From: Tepidibacter mesophilus
GTDB lineage: Bacteria > Bacillota > Clostridia > Peptostreptococcales > Peptostreptococcaceae
Assembly (NCBI RefSeq): GCF_002724055.1
Contig: NZ_BDQY01000022.1
Location: forward strand, 1-61,726
Reading direction: 5' to 3'
Length of the DNA stretch: 61,726 nucleotides
In this document: piece by piece, positions 1 to 9,747 of the stretch
Position numbering within the stretch: the stretch's first letter is position 1
Layout: the number at the start of each line of letters is the position of its first letter
Position numbers and translations under genes: made by a program
Notes under the pieces: generated by a model
What the model was told of the DNA's origin: nothing
The model's input: only the letters and a program-made list of their open reading frames with translations
Database searches by the model: none

Positions 1-60
1 CATTCCTTTCTTGGTCGTTGTTTGTCGTGATTCAATTATACCAAATGAAGGAATGTTTTT
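1..60 (-). promoter_or_regulatory. Possible outward minus-strand promoter at window edge
   Basis: On the minus strand a perfect TATAAT (-10 type) box occurs at about 37-42, pointing out of the window. An 8-bp inverted repeat (CATTCCTT at 1-8, AAGGAATG at about 48-55) surrounds it. No convincing -35 box is visible. The sequence could be the promoter of a gene, or the end of a mobile element, lying to the left. I see no supported coding region in 1-438; the rest of that gap is taken by a long palindromic repeat (180-384). Confidence 0.3.
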
Positions 61-179
61 CTATTTTTTATGATGGAAACACTGAAAATCCAGGCCAACG
101 CCTTAAAATACAAGTGCGAAAGTTGAGATCTGTTATTAATAAATTAATATTTAAAAAGTACATTTACAAAATAAATCAT

Positions 180-384
180 CTAAAAATAAAGCTTATTAAA
201 ATGTTAGCAAATGATTTAAATATTTTTGAATAAAACTTGTATTACATCGTTTGAATATTCGTTAAGAAAGTTCGTTGTCTGAGTGTAGCGAGTTTAGAAC
301 TTTTAGGATATTCAATAAGATGTAATACTTAGTTTTATAAAAACATTTAACACATTTGCGGTATTTTAATAAGCTTTATTTTAG
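180..384 (+). repeat. Long palindromic repeat, family 1, copy 1
   Basis: A 205-nt imperfect palindrome. The outer stem pairs about 180-200 with 365-384. The left arm carries ATGTTAG where the right arm has CGGTATT, an asymmetry shared with the other copies. The centre holds AAAGTTC / GAACTTTT arms around a tip with TTGTCTGA and GAGTTT. It lies about 55 nt downstream of the end of the methylmalonyl-CoA decarboxylase operon and might also serve as its transcript end, because no ordinary terminator is visible there. Confidence 0.8.
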
Positions 385-438
385 CTTCACCACTATAAAA
401 TTTATATTTCATTTTCATTAATAGCACAAAATAGATGA

Positions 439-1668
439 TTAACCAAATAAGCTAAGTAGTACTCCAGCTGCAACAGCTGAACCTATAACTCCAGCAACAT
501 TAGGACCCATAGCATGCATCAAAAGAAAATTCCCTGGATTTGCTTGTTGTCCTACCTTATTAGAAACCCTTGCAGCCATAGGCACTGCTGATACCCCGGC
601 AGAACCTATAAGTGGATTTATAGGATTTTTAGAGAATTTATTCATTATCTTTGCTAAGATAACACCACTTGCAGTTCCTATGCTAAAAGCTATAACCCCA
701 AGTGCAAATATCTTAAATGTCTCCAAAGTTAAGAAAGCATCTCCAGTTGCAGTTGCTCCAACTGTAATTCCCAAGAATATAGTAACTATATTCATAAGTT
801 CATTCGATGCAGTCTTTGACAATCTATCAGTAACTCCACATTCTTTAAATAAATTACCGAGCATTAACATACCTATCAAAGTAGAAGCAGACGGTAATAT
901 TAAAGAAACTATTATAGTAACCATTATAGGGAATATTATTTTTTCCTTTTTAGATACTGGTCTTAACTGATCCATAACTATATTTCTTTCTTCCTCACTA
1001 GTCAATGCTTTCATAATAGGTGGTTGAATTATAGGAACTAATGCCATATAAGAATAAGCAGCAACTGCTATTGGACCCAATAATTCTGGTTTTAACTTTG
1101 TAGCTAGATATATAGAAGTCGGTCCATCAGCCCCGCCTATTATACCTATTGATGATGCAGCTTGAGCATCAAACCCTAAAAGTATAGCACCTATAAATGT
1201 AAAGAATATACCAAACTGAGCAGCCGCTCCTAAAAGTAAGCTCTTAGGGTTAGCTATCAATGGTGCAAAATCAGTCATAGCTCCAACACCCATAAATATC
1301 AAAGGAGGAAATATACCAAGTTCATCTCCTTGATATAGATAATGAAGAAGACCTCCTGGAAACTTGTTCTTAATATCGACAGCCCAAATTCCTTGTTGAG
1401 CCTGAAGTGCGGCTTCTTTACTATCTATAGGGTGTATATTCAAAAGAGTCTGAGGATGACTCATAATATCTGATAAAGGTAAGTTCGTAAGAATCATACC
1501 AAATGCTATTGGAACCAATAAAAGAGGCTCAAACCCTTTATTTATAGCTAGATATAATAAAAGGCAGCCTACACCAATCATTATTATCTGCTTATAGTAC
1601 ATTCCAAAGTCTGTAATAACATTGTATATACCCGTACTTTGTATGAAATTAAATACAACTTCTCCCAT
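439..1668 (-). CDS. mmdB: Methylmalonyl-CoA decarboxylase, beta subunit (Na+ pump)
   Basis: Integral-membrane beta subunit of a biotin-dependent Na+-translocating decarboxylase; it decarboxylates carboxybiotin and exports Na+. The 409-aa protein is rich in membrane segments and has the family signature [14 protein letters not shown] followed by PIIQPPIMK, and ends with the conserved [19 protein letters not shown] block. It is the last gene of the mmdA-D-C-B cluster. Compared with the second beta subunit in this window (25871-26983) it carries about 36 extra residues near 70-105. The substrate assignment comes from the neighbouring mutase and epimerase, not from this subunit itself. GGGGATT lies upstream of the ATG. 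Confidence 0.93.
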   Translation of the reverse strand: MGEVVFNFIQSTGIYNVITDFGMYYKQIIMIGVGCLLLYLAINKGFEPLLLVPIAFGMILTNLPLSDIMSHPQTLLNIHPIDSKEAALQAQQGIWAVDIKNKFPGGLLHYLYQGDELGIFPPLIFMGVGAMTDFAPLIANPKSLLLGAAAQFGIFFTFIGAILLGFDAQAASSIGIIGGADGPTSIYLATKLKPELLGPIAVAAYSYMALVPIIQPPIMKALTSEEERNIVMDQLRPVSKKEKIIFPIMVTIIVSLILPSASTLIGMLMLGNLFKECGVTDRLSKTASNELMNIVTIFLGITVGATATGDAFLTLETFKIFALGVIAFSIGTASGVILAKIMNKFSKNPINPLIGSAGVSAVPMAARVSNKVGQQANPGNFLLMHAMGPNVAGVIGSAVAAGVLLSLFG

Positions 1669-1691
1669 GGGTAATCCCCTTTCTTACTTTT

Positions 1692-2105
1692 TTAAGAAAT
1701 ACCTATAATAATCTCACCTGCGCTTACAGATGCGCCTTTAGTTACATGAATATCTTCCACAACCCCATCTGTTGGTGCCATTATCTCATTTTCCATCTTC
1801 ATAGCTTCAAGTATCAAAAGAACTTGACCCTTAGTAACGCTATCTCCTTTATTTACCTTTATATCGTTTATAGTTCCAGGCATAGGCGCTTTTACTGTAT
1901 TAGAAGAACCTGAATTATTAGATATATTCTTATTTAGCTTGACTTCTTCTTTCACAGGAATATTTTTTTCTATCTTTACTTCACTTACTTTCGATTCATT
2001 AATATATGACGTTTGTGGTTTTGAAGAAATAGAGCTTTCCTTTATTTCCTCTACCTCAACATCATAGCAAACTCCATTTACTTTAACATTAAATTTTTTT
2101 ATCAT
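1692..2105 (-). CDS. mmdC: Biotin carboxyl carrier subunit of methylmalonyl-CoA decarboxylase
   Basis: Small biotinyl protein that shuttles CO2 from the carboxyltransferase to the membrane subunit. The biotinylation motif EAMKMENE is near residue 107, inside a C-terminal biotinyl/lipoyl domain; residues about 25-65 are a Lys/Ser/Asn-rich linker, as is usual here. I take the second ATG (2105) as the start: it is 8 nt from GGGGG, whereas the first ATG at 2111 is only 2 nt away. The start lies inside the 3' end of the upstream gene, a sign of translational coupling. Confidence 0.92.
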   Translation of the reverse strand: MIKKFNVKVNGVCYDVEVEEIKESSISSKPQTSYINESKVSEVKIEKNIPVKEEVKLNKNISNNSGSSNTVKAPMPGTINDIKVNKGDSVTKGQVLLILEAMKMENEIMAPTDGVVEDIHVTKGASVSAGEIIIGIS

Positions 2106-2496
2106 ATTCATATCCCCCTAGCATAGAGCTCATTTGCTCTATTCTTCCAAGTTTTGACCATGCACTATCATTATTTTCACTTTTCTTTATCTTTTTAATA
2201 ACAATATTATTAGTAGTCGTATTTAAAGCGCAGGCTACAGCTGAGCTTATAACCGCAACTATCGCTTTATCATCTTTATCTTGTTTTACATCTTCTTTTA
2301 CAATAATTTGTTCTTCTTTTTTAGGTTTAGAGCTAGATTTTGTCATCATTTTTACAGCTGCCATTATAATCATAAGCACTACAAATACTATAATCATAGA
2401 AAGAAGTGTAACAACTAAGCTAGCAATCAATTGCTCTGACCTTGTAAGCGACGTTATATCATTTTTCATTACATCTAATAATTTAGTCAAATTCAT
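2089..2496 (-). CDS. mmdD: OadG-type small subunit of methylmalonyl-CoA decarboxylase
   Basis: Small anchoring subunit (delta/gamma type) of the decarboxylase. It has one hydrophobic segment (about residues 24-50), then a charged Lys/Asp-rich linker and a C-terminal part with AVISSAVACALN, a pattern shared with OadG-like proteins and with the paralogue at 27402-27713. The family holds the carboxyltransferase and the biotin carrier at the membrane. It overlaps mmdC by a few codons. RBS AAGGGGGTGA precedes the ATG. Confidence 0.85.
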   Translation of the reverse strand: MNLTKLLDVMKNDITSLTRSEQLIASLVVTLLSMIIVFVVLMIIMAAVKMMTKSSSKPKKEEQIIVKEDVKQDKDDKAIVAVISSAVACALNTTTNNIVIKKIKKSENNDSAWSKLGRIEQMSSMLGGYEYDKKI

Positions 2497-2513
2497 AGTT
2501 TCACCCCCTTATC

Positions 2514-4058
2514 TTAAAGTGGAATATTTCCGTGTTTCTTAGGAGGTCTATTTTCCCTTTTTGATTTTAGAACATCAAAAGCATCACAGAGCCTAATCCT
2601 AGTCAAAGATGGCTGTATAACATCGTCTACAAAGCCTCTTTGAGCTGCTTGATAAGGGTTTGCAAATTCATCTTTATACTCCTTAACTTTTTCTTCCCTA
2701 ACTGATGTAGGATCATCAGAATCTTTTATATCTTTTCTAAATATTATATTAGCAGCTCCATCAGGTCCCATAACTGCAATTTCAGCACTTGGCCAAGCAT
2801 ATACAATATCAGCTCCTAAATCTTTAGAGCACATAGCAAGATAAGATCCTCCATAAGCTTTTCTTGTTATTATAGTAATCTTTGGAACAGTAGCTTCACT
2901 ATATGCATAAAGCATCTTAGCGCCATGTCTAATTACCCCACCATATTCTTGAGATGTACCTGGTAAGAATCCTGGAACATCTACAAAATTCAAAATAGGA
3001 ACATTAAATGCATCACAAGTTCTGATAAATCTAGACGCTTTATCAGATGCATTTATATCAAGACATCCAGCCATATATGTAGGTTGATTAGCTATTATTC
3101 CTACAGACTCTCCATTAATTCTTGCAAACCCTGTAAGTATATTTCTTGCGAAATAAGGTTGAACTTCAAAAAAGTCACTATTATCAACTATACTTGTTAT
3201 TATATCTTTCATATCATAAGGTTTATTTGAATTGTCAGGCATTATAGTGTCTAAAATATCTATTCTTTCATTAACATCATAACACTCTAATATAGGAGCT
3301 TTTTCTAAGTTATTAGAAGGCAGAAAGCTAAGCAATTTTCTAATTCCCATTATACAATCTTCATCAGAATGAGATACAAAGTGGGCTACACCCGATGTAG
3401 CATTATGTGTCATAGCTCCACCAAGATCTTGTGCACTAACTTCTTCACCAGTAACAGTCTTTATAACTTGAGGACCAGTTATGAACATCTGGCTAGTTTT
3501 ATCAACCATAAATATGAAATCAGTAAGAGCTGGTGAGTAAACTGCTCCTCCTGCACAGGGTCCCATTATAGCAGATATTTGAGGAATAACACCAGAAGCT
3601 ATAGTATTTTTATAAAATACTTTTCCATAACCCGCTAATGCATCTACCCCTTCTTGAATTCTAGCTCCACCAGAATCATTAAGTCCAACCACAGGAGCTC
3701 CTACTTTAATAGCCATATCCATAACTTTTTCCATTTTTTTTGCATGCATTTCGCCAAGAGATCCTCCCAAAACAGTAAAATCTTGAGCAAATGCATAAAC
3801 CAATCTACCCTCTACCTTGCCATATCCCGTTACAACTCCTTCTCCAGGAGCGTCCACTTTCTCCATTCCAAAATGATTACATCTATGTTTTACAAAAGCA
3901 TCTAATTCAATAAAAGTTCCTTCATCAAATAGTATATTCAGTCTCTCTCTTGCTGTAAGCTTTCCAGAATCATGTTGCTTTTGTATTCTTTTTTCTCCTC
4001 CACCAAGCTCTATCTTAGCTCTTTTTTCTAAAAGAATATCTAATTTATTTTGTGACAT
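2514..4058 (-). CDS. mmdA: Methylmalonyl-CoA decarboxylase, alpha (carboxyltransferase) subunit
   Basis: Acyl-CoA carboxyltransferase that moves the carboxyl group of (S)-methylmalonyl-CoA to biotin, releasing propionyl-CoA. At 514 aa it has the family length. Visible blocks are LTARERL near the N terminus, the oxyanion-hole regions with GAR...EG and [13 protein letters not shown] in the N-half, and GYGG/GGSYLAM-type and GADI(V)YAWP blocks in the C-half. It is related to propionyl-CoA carboxylase beta chains, but no biotin carboxylase gene is present and mmdBCD follow, so a decarboxylase is favoured. It follows the epimerase gene by 15 nt. Confidence 0.93.
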   Translation of the reverse strand: MSQNKLDILLEKRAKIELGGGEKRIQKQHDSGKLTARERLNILFDEGTFIELDAFVKHRCNHFGMEKVDAPGEGVVTGYGKVEGRLVYAFAQDFTVLGGSLGEMHAKKMEKVMDMAIKVGAPVVGLNDSGGARIQEGVDALAGYGKVFYKNTIASGVIPQISAIMGPCAGGAVYSPALTDFIFMVDKTSQMFITGPQVIKTVTGEEVSAQDLGGAMTHNATSGVAHFVSHSDEDCIMGIRKLLSFLPSNNLEKAPILECYDVNERIDILDTIMPDNSNKPYDMKDIITSIVDNSDFFEVQPYFARNILTGFARINGESVGIIANQPTYMAGCLDINASDKASRFIRTCDAFNVPILNFVDVPGFLPGTSQEYGGVIRHGAKMLYAYSEATVPKITIITRKAYGGSYLAMCSKDLGADIVYAWPSAEIAVMGPDGAANIIFRKDIKDSDDPTSVREEKVKEYKDEFANPYQAAQRGFVDDVIQPSLTRIRLCDAFDVLKSKRENRPPKKHGNIPL

Positions 4059-4073
4059 TTTAGATCCCCCTTT

Positions 4074-4484
4074 CTAATCCCTTTGGCTTAATTCAAGCAA
4101 TATACCATGAGTGCTCTTAGGATGACAAAATGCAATTTTTGCTCCACCTGCTCCGTATCTAGGTTTTTCATCTATCATTCTATATCCTTTTTGCTTAACT
4201 TCTTCTATAGCCTTTTCTATATTATCAACTCTTACAGCTATATGCTGAAGACCATTTCTTCCACCATTTTTTTCAATAAACTTAGCTATAGGACCATCTT
4301 CAGAAGTTGATTCTAAAAGCTCAAGTTCTGTATCTCCAACAGGTAAAAATGCAACCTTTACCTTTTGATCTTCGACAACCTCAGTTCCCTCACACTTTAT
4401 TCCAAGAACATCCTCATAAAACTTTAAAGTTTCATCAAGATTTTTAACAGCTATACCTATATGATCAACTCTACTTATATTCAT
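4074..4484 (-). CDS. mce: Methylmalonyl-CoA epimerase
   Basis: Vicinal-oxygen-chelate protein of 136 aa that interconverts (R)- and (S)-methylmalonyl-CoA, linking the mutase to the decarboxylase. It begins with the typical [15 protein letters not shown] block; other metal-binding positions are visible in [10 protein letters not shown] (His) and GILLELSQ (Glu). Length and position directly before mmdA agree. GGGGGA ribosome site upstream of the ATG. The 152-nt gap to meaB holds an intergenic repeat. Confidence 0.93.
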   Translation of the reverse strand: MNISRVDHIGIAVKNLDETLKFYEDVLGIKCEGTEVVEDQKVKVAFLPVGDTELELLESTSEDGPIAKFIEKNGGRNGLQHIAVRVDNIEKAIEEVKQKGYRMIDEKPRYGAGGAKIAFCHPKSTHGILLELSQRD

Positions 4485-4506
4485 ATCGAAATCCCCCTTT
4501 TTAATT

Positions 4507-4590
4507 AAAATTCGTCTACTCTATACAACTAATTCATTATACTAACAAATCTCACAGCTCTGTTGCTTAAAATAATTGCAAGTGTAGCTA
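4507..4590 (-). repeat. Intergenic repeat, family 2, copy C
   Basis: Read on the minus strand this matches the repeat at 40150-40330: TTGCAATTATTTTAAGCAAC, then a hairpin starting CAACAGAG, a variable middle, and an end GTAGACGAATTTT. It sits between meaB and mce. The hairpin here (4544-4565) is less perfect than in the other copies. Confidence 0.65.
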
Positions 4591-4636
4591 TCTTAACAAG
4601 TTATCAGCAAAACAAAAATTCCAACTGAGTTAAGTT

Positions 4637-5569
4637 TCACTTTATAAGCTTATTGAATATTTTTTCACTCACAGTATAAGGATCTAGTTCTTTGCTTAAT
4701 GTCTTGATTATCATATCCTCTACTTCTTTTTCATTTTGTATATTTTGAATTTTATCTTCTATTTTTTTATGTATTATCTCTCTTATCTCAGATTTATTTC
4801 TCTGAATTATTTTACTTTTTAATACTTCACTTTCCTGTTGGTATCTCTTGTGGTCCATAATATTTTGAAGTAATTCATCTACTCCACTTCCATCATTTGC
4901 AACAGCCATCGAAACAGGAGGTCTAAAATTCCAATCCTTTTTAAAATCTAACATCATCTCTATCTCAATTAAAGTTCTTTTAGACCCTTCTTTATCTGCT
5001 TTATTTACAACAAATACATCACCAATTTCCATAACTCCTGCTTTTATAGCCTGTATATCATCACCAAGACCAGGAACCATGACCATAACAGTAGTATCAG
5101 CAGTTTTAACTATATCAACCTCCGATTGTCCAACACCTACAGTTTCAACGAATATATAGTCACATCCATAAGCGTCCATAACTTTTATCGCACCGTAAGT
5201 AGCCTTAGACAATCCTCCTAGGTAGCCTCTAGTTCCCATGGATCTTATAAATACACCTGAATCTAAATTTAAATCATTCATCCTTATTCTGTCGCCGAGT
5301 ATAGCTCCTTTAGAGAAAGGGCTTGTTGGATCTATTGCTATAATTCCAATTTTTTTACCTTGCTCTCTAAGTTTTTTTACCAATTTATCAGTTAAAGTTG
5401 ATTTTCCTGCTCCAGGAGGACCAGTTATCCCTATTACATAAGCTCCTTTTGTGTTTTTATGTATGTCTTTCAAAATGTCAAAATAACCTTCTTGTTCATT
5501 TTCTATTATAGAAATCAGCCTCGCACAAGCCAGTTTATTTCCTTCTAATAATTTTTTTATAAGATCCAT
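4637..5569 (-). CDS. meaB: Methylmalonyl-CoA mutase-associated GTPase MeaB
   Basis: G3E-type P-loop GTPase that loads and protects the cobalamin cofactor of methylmalonyl-CoA mutase. Seen: Walker A GPPGAGKS at residues 50-57, the switch block ETVGVGQSEVD near 141-151, and the base-specificity motif NKAD near 190. The length of 310 aa is normal for MeaB/ArgK. It follows the small mutase subunit by 15 nt. The C-terminal helical region, used for dimer contacts in this family, is complete. Confidence 0.95.
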   Translation of the reverse strand: MDLIKKLLEGNKLACARLISIIENEQEGYFDILKDIHKNTKGAYVIGITGPPGAGKSTLTDKLVKKLREQGKKIGIIAIDPTSPFSKGAILGDRIRMNDLNLDSGVFIRSMGTRGYLGGLSKATYGAIKVMDAYGCDYIFVETVGVGQSEVDIVKTADTTVMVMVPGLGDDIQAIKAGVMEIGDVFVVNKADKEGSKRTLIEIEMMLDFKKDWNFRPPVSMAVANDGSGVDELLQNIMDHKRYQQESEVLKSKIIQRNKSEIREIIHKKIEDKIQNIQNEKEVEDMIIKTLSKELDPYTVSEKIFNKLIK

Positions 5570-5584
5570 ATTTTCACAACCTTG

Positions 5585-5989
<405 letters not shown>

Positions 5990-6010
5990 ATTATTTTCTC
6001 CCCCTTTATA

Positions 6011-7678
6011 CTATATCATCACACTTTGTTTATATTCGCCAAACTCTTCCCTCATAACTCCACAAATCTCTCCAAGCGTTGCATACGAATTAACAGCATC
6101 AAGAATGTAAGGCATTAAATTGTCTTCACCCTGACAAGCCTTTCTTAAATCATCTAAATTCTTCTTAACAAGTTCATTGTTTCTTCTATCTTTTAATTCT
6201 TTCAGTTTTTCTATCTTTCTTTCTCCAACGCTAGGGTCAACTCTTAAAAGATCCTTTGGAGCTTCTTCTTCTACTTTAAATTTATTCATACCAACTATTA
6301 CTCTCTCATCATTTTCTATTTCTTTCTGATATCTATATGCGCTCTCCATTATCTCTTGTTGCATATATCCCTTATCTATAGCAGAGGCAGATCCACCAAG
6401 AGCGTCTATCTTTTCTATTAATTTCATAGCCTCTTCCTCTATTTTATTAGTTAAACTCTCAACATAATAAGAACCTGCAAGCGGATCTATCGTATCTGCT
6501 ACTCCACTTTCATGTGCCACTATCTGCTGAGTTCTAAGTGCTGTTCTAACAGAACCCTCAGTAGGAAGTGCCAATGCCTCATCTTTAGAATTAGTATGAA
6601 GAGATTGAGTTCCACCCATAACTGCTGCAAGAGTTTGAATAGCAACACGAACTATATTATTTTCAGGCTGCTGAGCTGTAAGAGTTGATCCTCCTGTTTG
6701 AGTATGGAATTTAAGCATCAATGATTTTTCTTTTTTAGCTCCAAATCTTTCCTTCATAATTTTAGCCCAAAGTCTTCTTGCAGCTCTATATTTACCAACC
6801 TCTTCAAATAAATCATTATGTGCATTAAAGAAAAATGAAAGCCTTGGTGCAAAATCATCTACATTAAGACCAGCATCTATAGCTGCATTTACATATGCGA
6901 TTCCGTTAGATAAAGTGAATGCCACTTCTTGAATAGCTGTAGATCCAGCTTCTCTTATGTGATATCCAGATATACTTATCGTATTCCACTTCGGTACATT
7001 CTTAGAGCAATATTCAAATATATTAGTTATTAGTCTCATAGAAGGCTTTGTTGGGAATATATAAGTTCCCCTTGCCACATACTCCTTAAGTATATCATTT
7101 TGAATGGTTCCTCTTAATTTATCCATGCTAACGCCTTGTTTTTGAGCAACTGCTATATACATTGCAAGTAAAACAGATGCTGGTGCATTTATAGTCATAG
7201 ATGTTGACACCTTGTCAAGAGGTATTCCACCAAATAATATTTCCATATCTTCAAGAGAATCTATTGCTACTCCAACTTTTCCAACTTCTCCCTCAGAAAT
7301 AGAATCATCTGAATCATATCCCATCTGAGTAGGAAGATCAAATGCTACAGACAATCCCATAGAACCTTGCTCTATTAGATATTTGTATCTTTTATTTGAT
7401 TCTTCTGCCGTTGCAAAACCAGCATACATCCTCATTGTCCAAAACTTACCTCTATACATAGTCGGTTGTACACCCCTAGTAAAAGGATACTCTCCAGGAA
7501 ATCCTAAATCATCATAACTAATATCTTCTATATCAAGAGGTGTATAAAGTCTTTTCACCTCTTCATTTGATCCTGATAAGAATTGCGGTTTTCTTTCCCC
7601 GAATTTAGATAAAGTTTTTTCTAACTTTTCTTCTTCCCATTTTTTAAAACAATTTTGTAATTTATCATTACAACTCAT
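6011..7678 (-). CDS. mcmA1: Methylmalonyl-CoA mutase, large (catalytic) subunit
   Basis: Catalytic TIM-barrel subunit that rearranges succinyl-CoA and (R)-methylmalonyl-CoA. The 555 aa cover the CoA-binding barrel only; the B12 domain is the next gene. Seen: MRMYAGFAT near residues 82-90, [18 protein letters not shown] and SGYHIREAG. Tyr85 sits where methylmalonyl-CoA mutases have Tyr and isobutyryl-CoA mutases have Phe, supporting the named substrate (inference from family knowledge). The 189-nt gap upstream has no clear terminator, so linkage to the CoA-transferase transcript is possible. Confidence 0.95.
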   Translation of the reverse strand: MSCNDKLQNCFKKWEEEKLEKTLSKFGERKPQFLSGSNEEVKRLYTPLDIEDISYDDLGFPGEYPFTRGVQPTMYRGKFWTMRMYAGFATAEESNKRYKYLIEQGSMGLSVAFDLPTQMGYDSDDSISEGEVGKVGVAIDSLEDMEILFGGIPLDKVSTSMTINAPASVLLAMYIAVAQKQGVSMDKLRGTIQNDILKEYVARGTYIFPTKPSMRLITNIFEYCSKNVPKWNTISISGYHIREAGSTAIQEVAFTLSNGIAYVNAAIDAGLNVDDFAPRLSFFFNAHNDLFEEVGKYRAARRLWAKIMKERFGAKKEKSLMLKFHTQTGGSTLTAQQPENNIVRVAIQTLAAVMGGTQSLHTNSKDEALALPTEGSVRTALRTQQIVAHESGVADTIDPLAGSYYVESLTNKIEEEAMKLIEKIDALGGSASAIDKGYMQQEIMESAYRYQKEIENDERVIVGMNKFKVEEEAPKDLLRVDPSVGERKIEKLKELKDRRNNELVKKNLDDLRKACQGEDNLMPYILDAVNSYATLGEICGVMREEFGEYKQSVMI

Positions 7679-7867
7679 TAACTTCGCCCCCTTATATTTA
7701 ATTATGAAAGTTTATGATTTTAAAATTTCACAATAATTTAATCATGAAATTTGAATTGCATACTTATCTTATTTTCTACATTTTTTATCTAAATCCTTCT
7801 TATTTTGTTGTAATTTTTGAACTCTTTAGATAATTTGAATTTATCAAATATAATTCACTTAAAATAA

Positions 7868-9361
7868 TTATATTTTCATACTTCCATTTTTCAAAAATCT
7901 ATCATGCCATGAAAGTGCCTCTGAAATCACATGAGGTGTATGCTTGTATTTTCCATTCAATGCTTTTTCTAGATAATTATTTAACATGTCCTTATAGTCA
8001 GGATGAGCACAATTATCTATTATACATCTAGCTCTTTCAACCGGGCTTAATCCTCTTAAGTCTGCAACGCCTTGCTCAGTAACTATAACCATAACATCAT
8101 GCTCTGTATGATCACAATGAGAAACCATAGGAACAATAGATGATATATGTCCTTTTTTAGCTATTGACTCCGTAGTAAATATAGTTAAATAAGCATTTCT
8201 AGCAAAATCACCAGATCCTCCTATCCCATTCATCATTCTGCTTCCCATTATATTAGTAGAATTTACATTTCCATATATATCAACTTCTATAGCTGTATTA
8301 ATTGCAATTACCCCTAATCTTCTAGCTACTTCAGGACTATTACTTATTTCTTGAGGTCTAAGTATTACTTTTTCTTTATAATTTGAAAATTTTCTATAAA
8401 AGTCGTCTAGTCTTTGAGGAGATACAGTAAGTGATGTTCCAGATGCAAATTTTACCTTATTCTTATCTATAAGATCTAGGACAGAGTCTTGTAATACTTC
8501 TGAATAAATTACTAAATCCTCAAATCTCGAATTACAAAGGCCTCCAAGGACCGCATTAGCTACACTTCCAACTCCAGATTGCAAAGGTAATAAGTTATTA
8601 GGGAGTCTCCCCTTATCCACTTCCTGATTTAAAAAATCAATGAGATTTTCTGCCATTTTTTTAGATACTTCATCTATTGGAGTTACTTCTCTTGTTTTAT
8701 CCTTTATATCTGTAAATACTATGCCTGCTATTTTATCAGGATTACAAGGAATATAGGTAGTTCCTATTCTATCAGTTGCATCTATAATAGGTATAGGCTC
8801 TCTATTAGGTGGATTTTTAGTTGAGTATACATCATGTACCCCTTCAAGATCTAATGGTTGAGAAGTATTAATTTCAACTATAATCTTATCTGCCATTTCT
8901 ACAAGTACATTAGCATTTCCTATAGATGTCGATGGTACTATATTTCCATCCTCTGTTATTGCAACAGCTTCTACTAAAGCTATATCTATATTTCCAAAAT
9001 AACCATACTTTATCCATTGAGGCACATGGCTAAGATGCATATCTGCATACTTTACATCTCCGTCATTTATTTTATTTCTAGAATCTTCATTAGTTTGATA
9101 AGGATATCTTCTTTTCATTATTCCTTTTCTAGACAACTCTCCATCTAATTCATCTCCAACAGATGCACCAGTTATAATAGTTAGTTCAATTTTTTCACCA
9201 TTATCAACCCTTTTCGATAGTGCTAAAGGAATAGCCTTAGGATAACCAGCAGGTGTGAATCCGCTAGTTCCAACAACCATTCCATCATAGAATAATTTAG
9301 AGGCTTCATCAGCACTCATAACCTTATCCTTTAAACTATCACATCTTAATCTGTTTTGCAT
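7868..9361 (-). CDS. Acetyl-CoA hydrolase/transferase family; probable propionyl-CoA:succinate CoA-transferase
   Basis: Class I CoA-transferase of the Cat1/AarC/ScpC type, 497 aa. The catalytic Glu is predicted at residue 288 in YSEVLQD; the GVGSVANAV glycine loop is just before it. In this context it would move CoA from propionyl-CoA, the decarboxylation product, onto succinate, closing the pathway without ATP cost. The family also includes succinyl-CoA:acetate enzymes and the sequence alone does not separate them. RBS of six G residues, 10 nt from the ATG. Confidence 0.85.
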   Translation of the reverse strand: MQNRLRCDSLKDKVMSADEASKLFYDGMVVGTSGFTPAGYPKAIPLALSKRVDNGEKIELTIITGASVGDELDGELSRKGIMKRRYPYQTNEDSRNKINDGDVKYADMHLSHVPQWIKYGYFGNIDIALVEAVAITEDGNIVPSTSIGNANVLVEMADKIIVEINTSQPLDLEGVHDVYSTKNPPNREPIPIIDATDRIGTTYIPCNPDKIAGIVFTDIKDKTREVTPIDEVSKKMAENLIDFLNQEVDKGRLPNNLLPLQSGVGSVANAVLGGLCNSRFEDLVIYSEVLQDSVLDLIDKNKVKFASGTSLTVSPQRLDDFYRKFSNYKEKVILRPQEISNSPEVARRLGVIAINTAIEVDIYGNVNSTNIMGSRMMNGIGGSGDFARNAYLTIFTTESIAKKGHISSIVPMVSHCDHTEHDVMVIVTEQGVADLRGLSPVERARCIIDNCAHPDYKDMLNNYLEKALNGKYKHTPHVISEALSWHDRFLKNGSMKI

Positions 9362-9385
9362 AATACCTATCCCCCCAAATAAACT

Positions 9386-9700
9386 TTAATTTGCCTTTAT
9401 TTCATTAAATTTTTCATTGCATATTTTAAGTGCAAATAATAGAGCCTTTTTCGCACATCCATAATATCTTTCATTAAACAAGGATTCTATCTCATCATAG
9501 TTAGTTATCTTCATTCCAACCAAATTTTCTCTTACAAACCTTTTTGCTGTTGATGTTACTAATGTGCAATCTAAGTCAACAATATCTCCATTTTCTCTGT
9601 CTATCAAAAGACCTATAGCTACCACTGTATATAACTCTTGTGCCGTTATTCCAGCAGGTAATTTCGCATATCCAGTTATAAATATGTTATTATTTTGCAT
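9386..9700 (-). CDS. DUF3870 domain protein
   Basis: About 104-109 aa, resembling DUF3870 proteins: ITGYAKLPAGITA near the start, DRENGDIVDLDCTLVT in the middle, and ERYYGCAKKALL near the end. No function is known to me. It lies between the transporter and the CoA-transferase genes with short gaps, suggesting co-transcription with the propionate module. Start choice is unusual: a TTG at 9715 lies 13 nt from the ribosome site, and the ATG at 9700 lies 28 nt away, but a perfect 10-bp hairpin (9704-9726) between them would bring the ATG to about 5 nt. I prefer the ATG. Confidence 0.75.
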   Translation of the reverse strand: MQNNNIFITGYAKLPAGITAQELYTVVAIGLLIDRENGDIVDLDCTLVTSTAKRFVRENLVGMKITNYDEIESLFNERYYGCAKKALLFALKICNEKFNEIKAN

Positions 9701-9703
9701 TTT

Positions 9704-9726
9704 AACAGCAGTCAAAGACTGCTGTT
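9704..9726 (-). promoter_or_regulatory. Hairpin between ribosome site and start codon
   Basis: A perfect 10-bp inverted repeat, AACAGCAGTC and GACTGCTGTT with a 3-nt loop. It directly follows the strong ribosome site AAAGGAGGTG (9727-9736) and ends 3 nt before the ATG of the DUF3870 gene. Folding would shorten the spacing from 28 to about 5 nt. The alternative TTG start lies in the loop. Confidence 0.6.
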
Positions 9727-9747
9727 CACCTCCTTTGTACTTTTTAT

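Noticed and set aside
18-233. 71-aa open reading frame at the left edge
   Set aside because: No ribosome site, composition of chance AT-rich sequence, and its end lies inside palindrome copy 1.
680-970. Plus-strand ORF inside mmdB and many similar ones in other genes
   Set aside because: Antisense shadows of clear genes, without ribosome sites or family signatures.
2514-4058. Propionyl-CoA or acetyl-CoA carboxylase beta chain
   Set aside because: No biotin carboxylase is present and the Na+-pump subunits are adjacent, so a decarboxylase is better supported.
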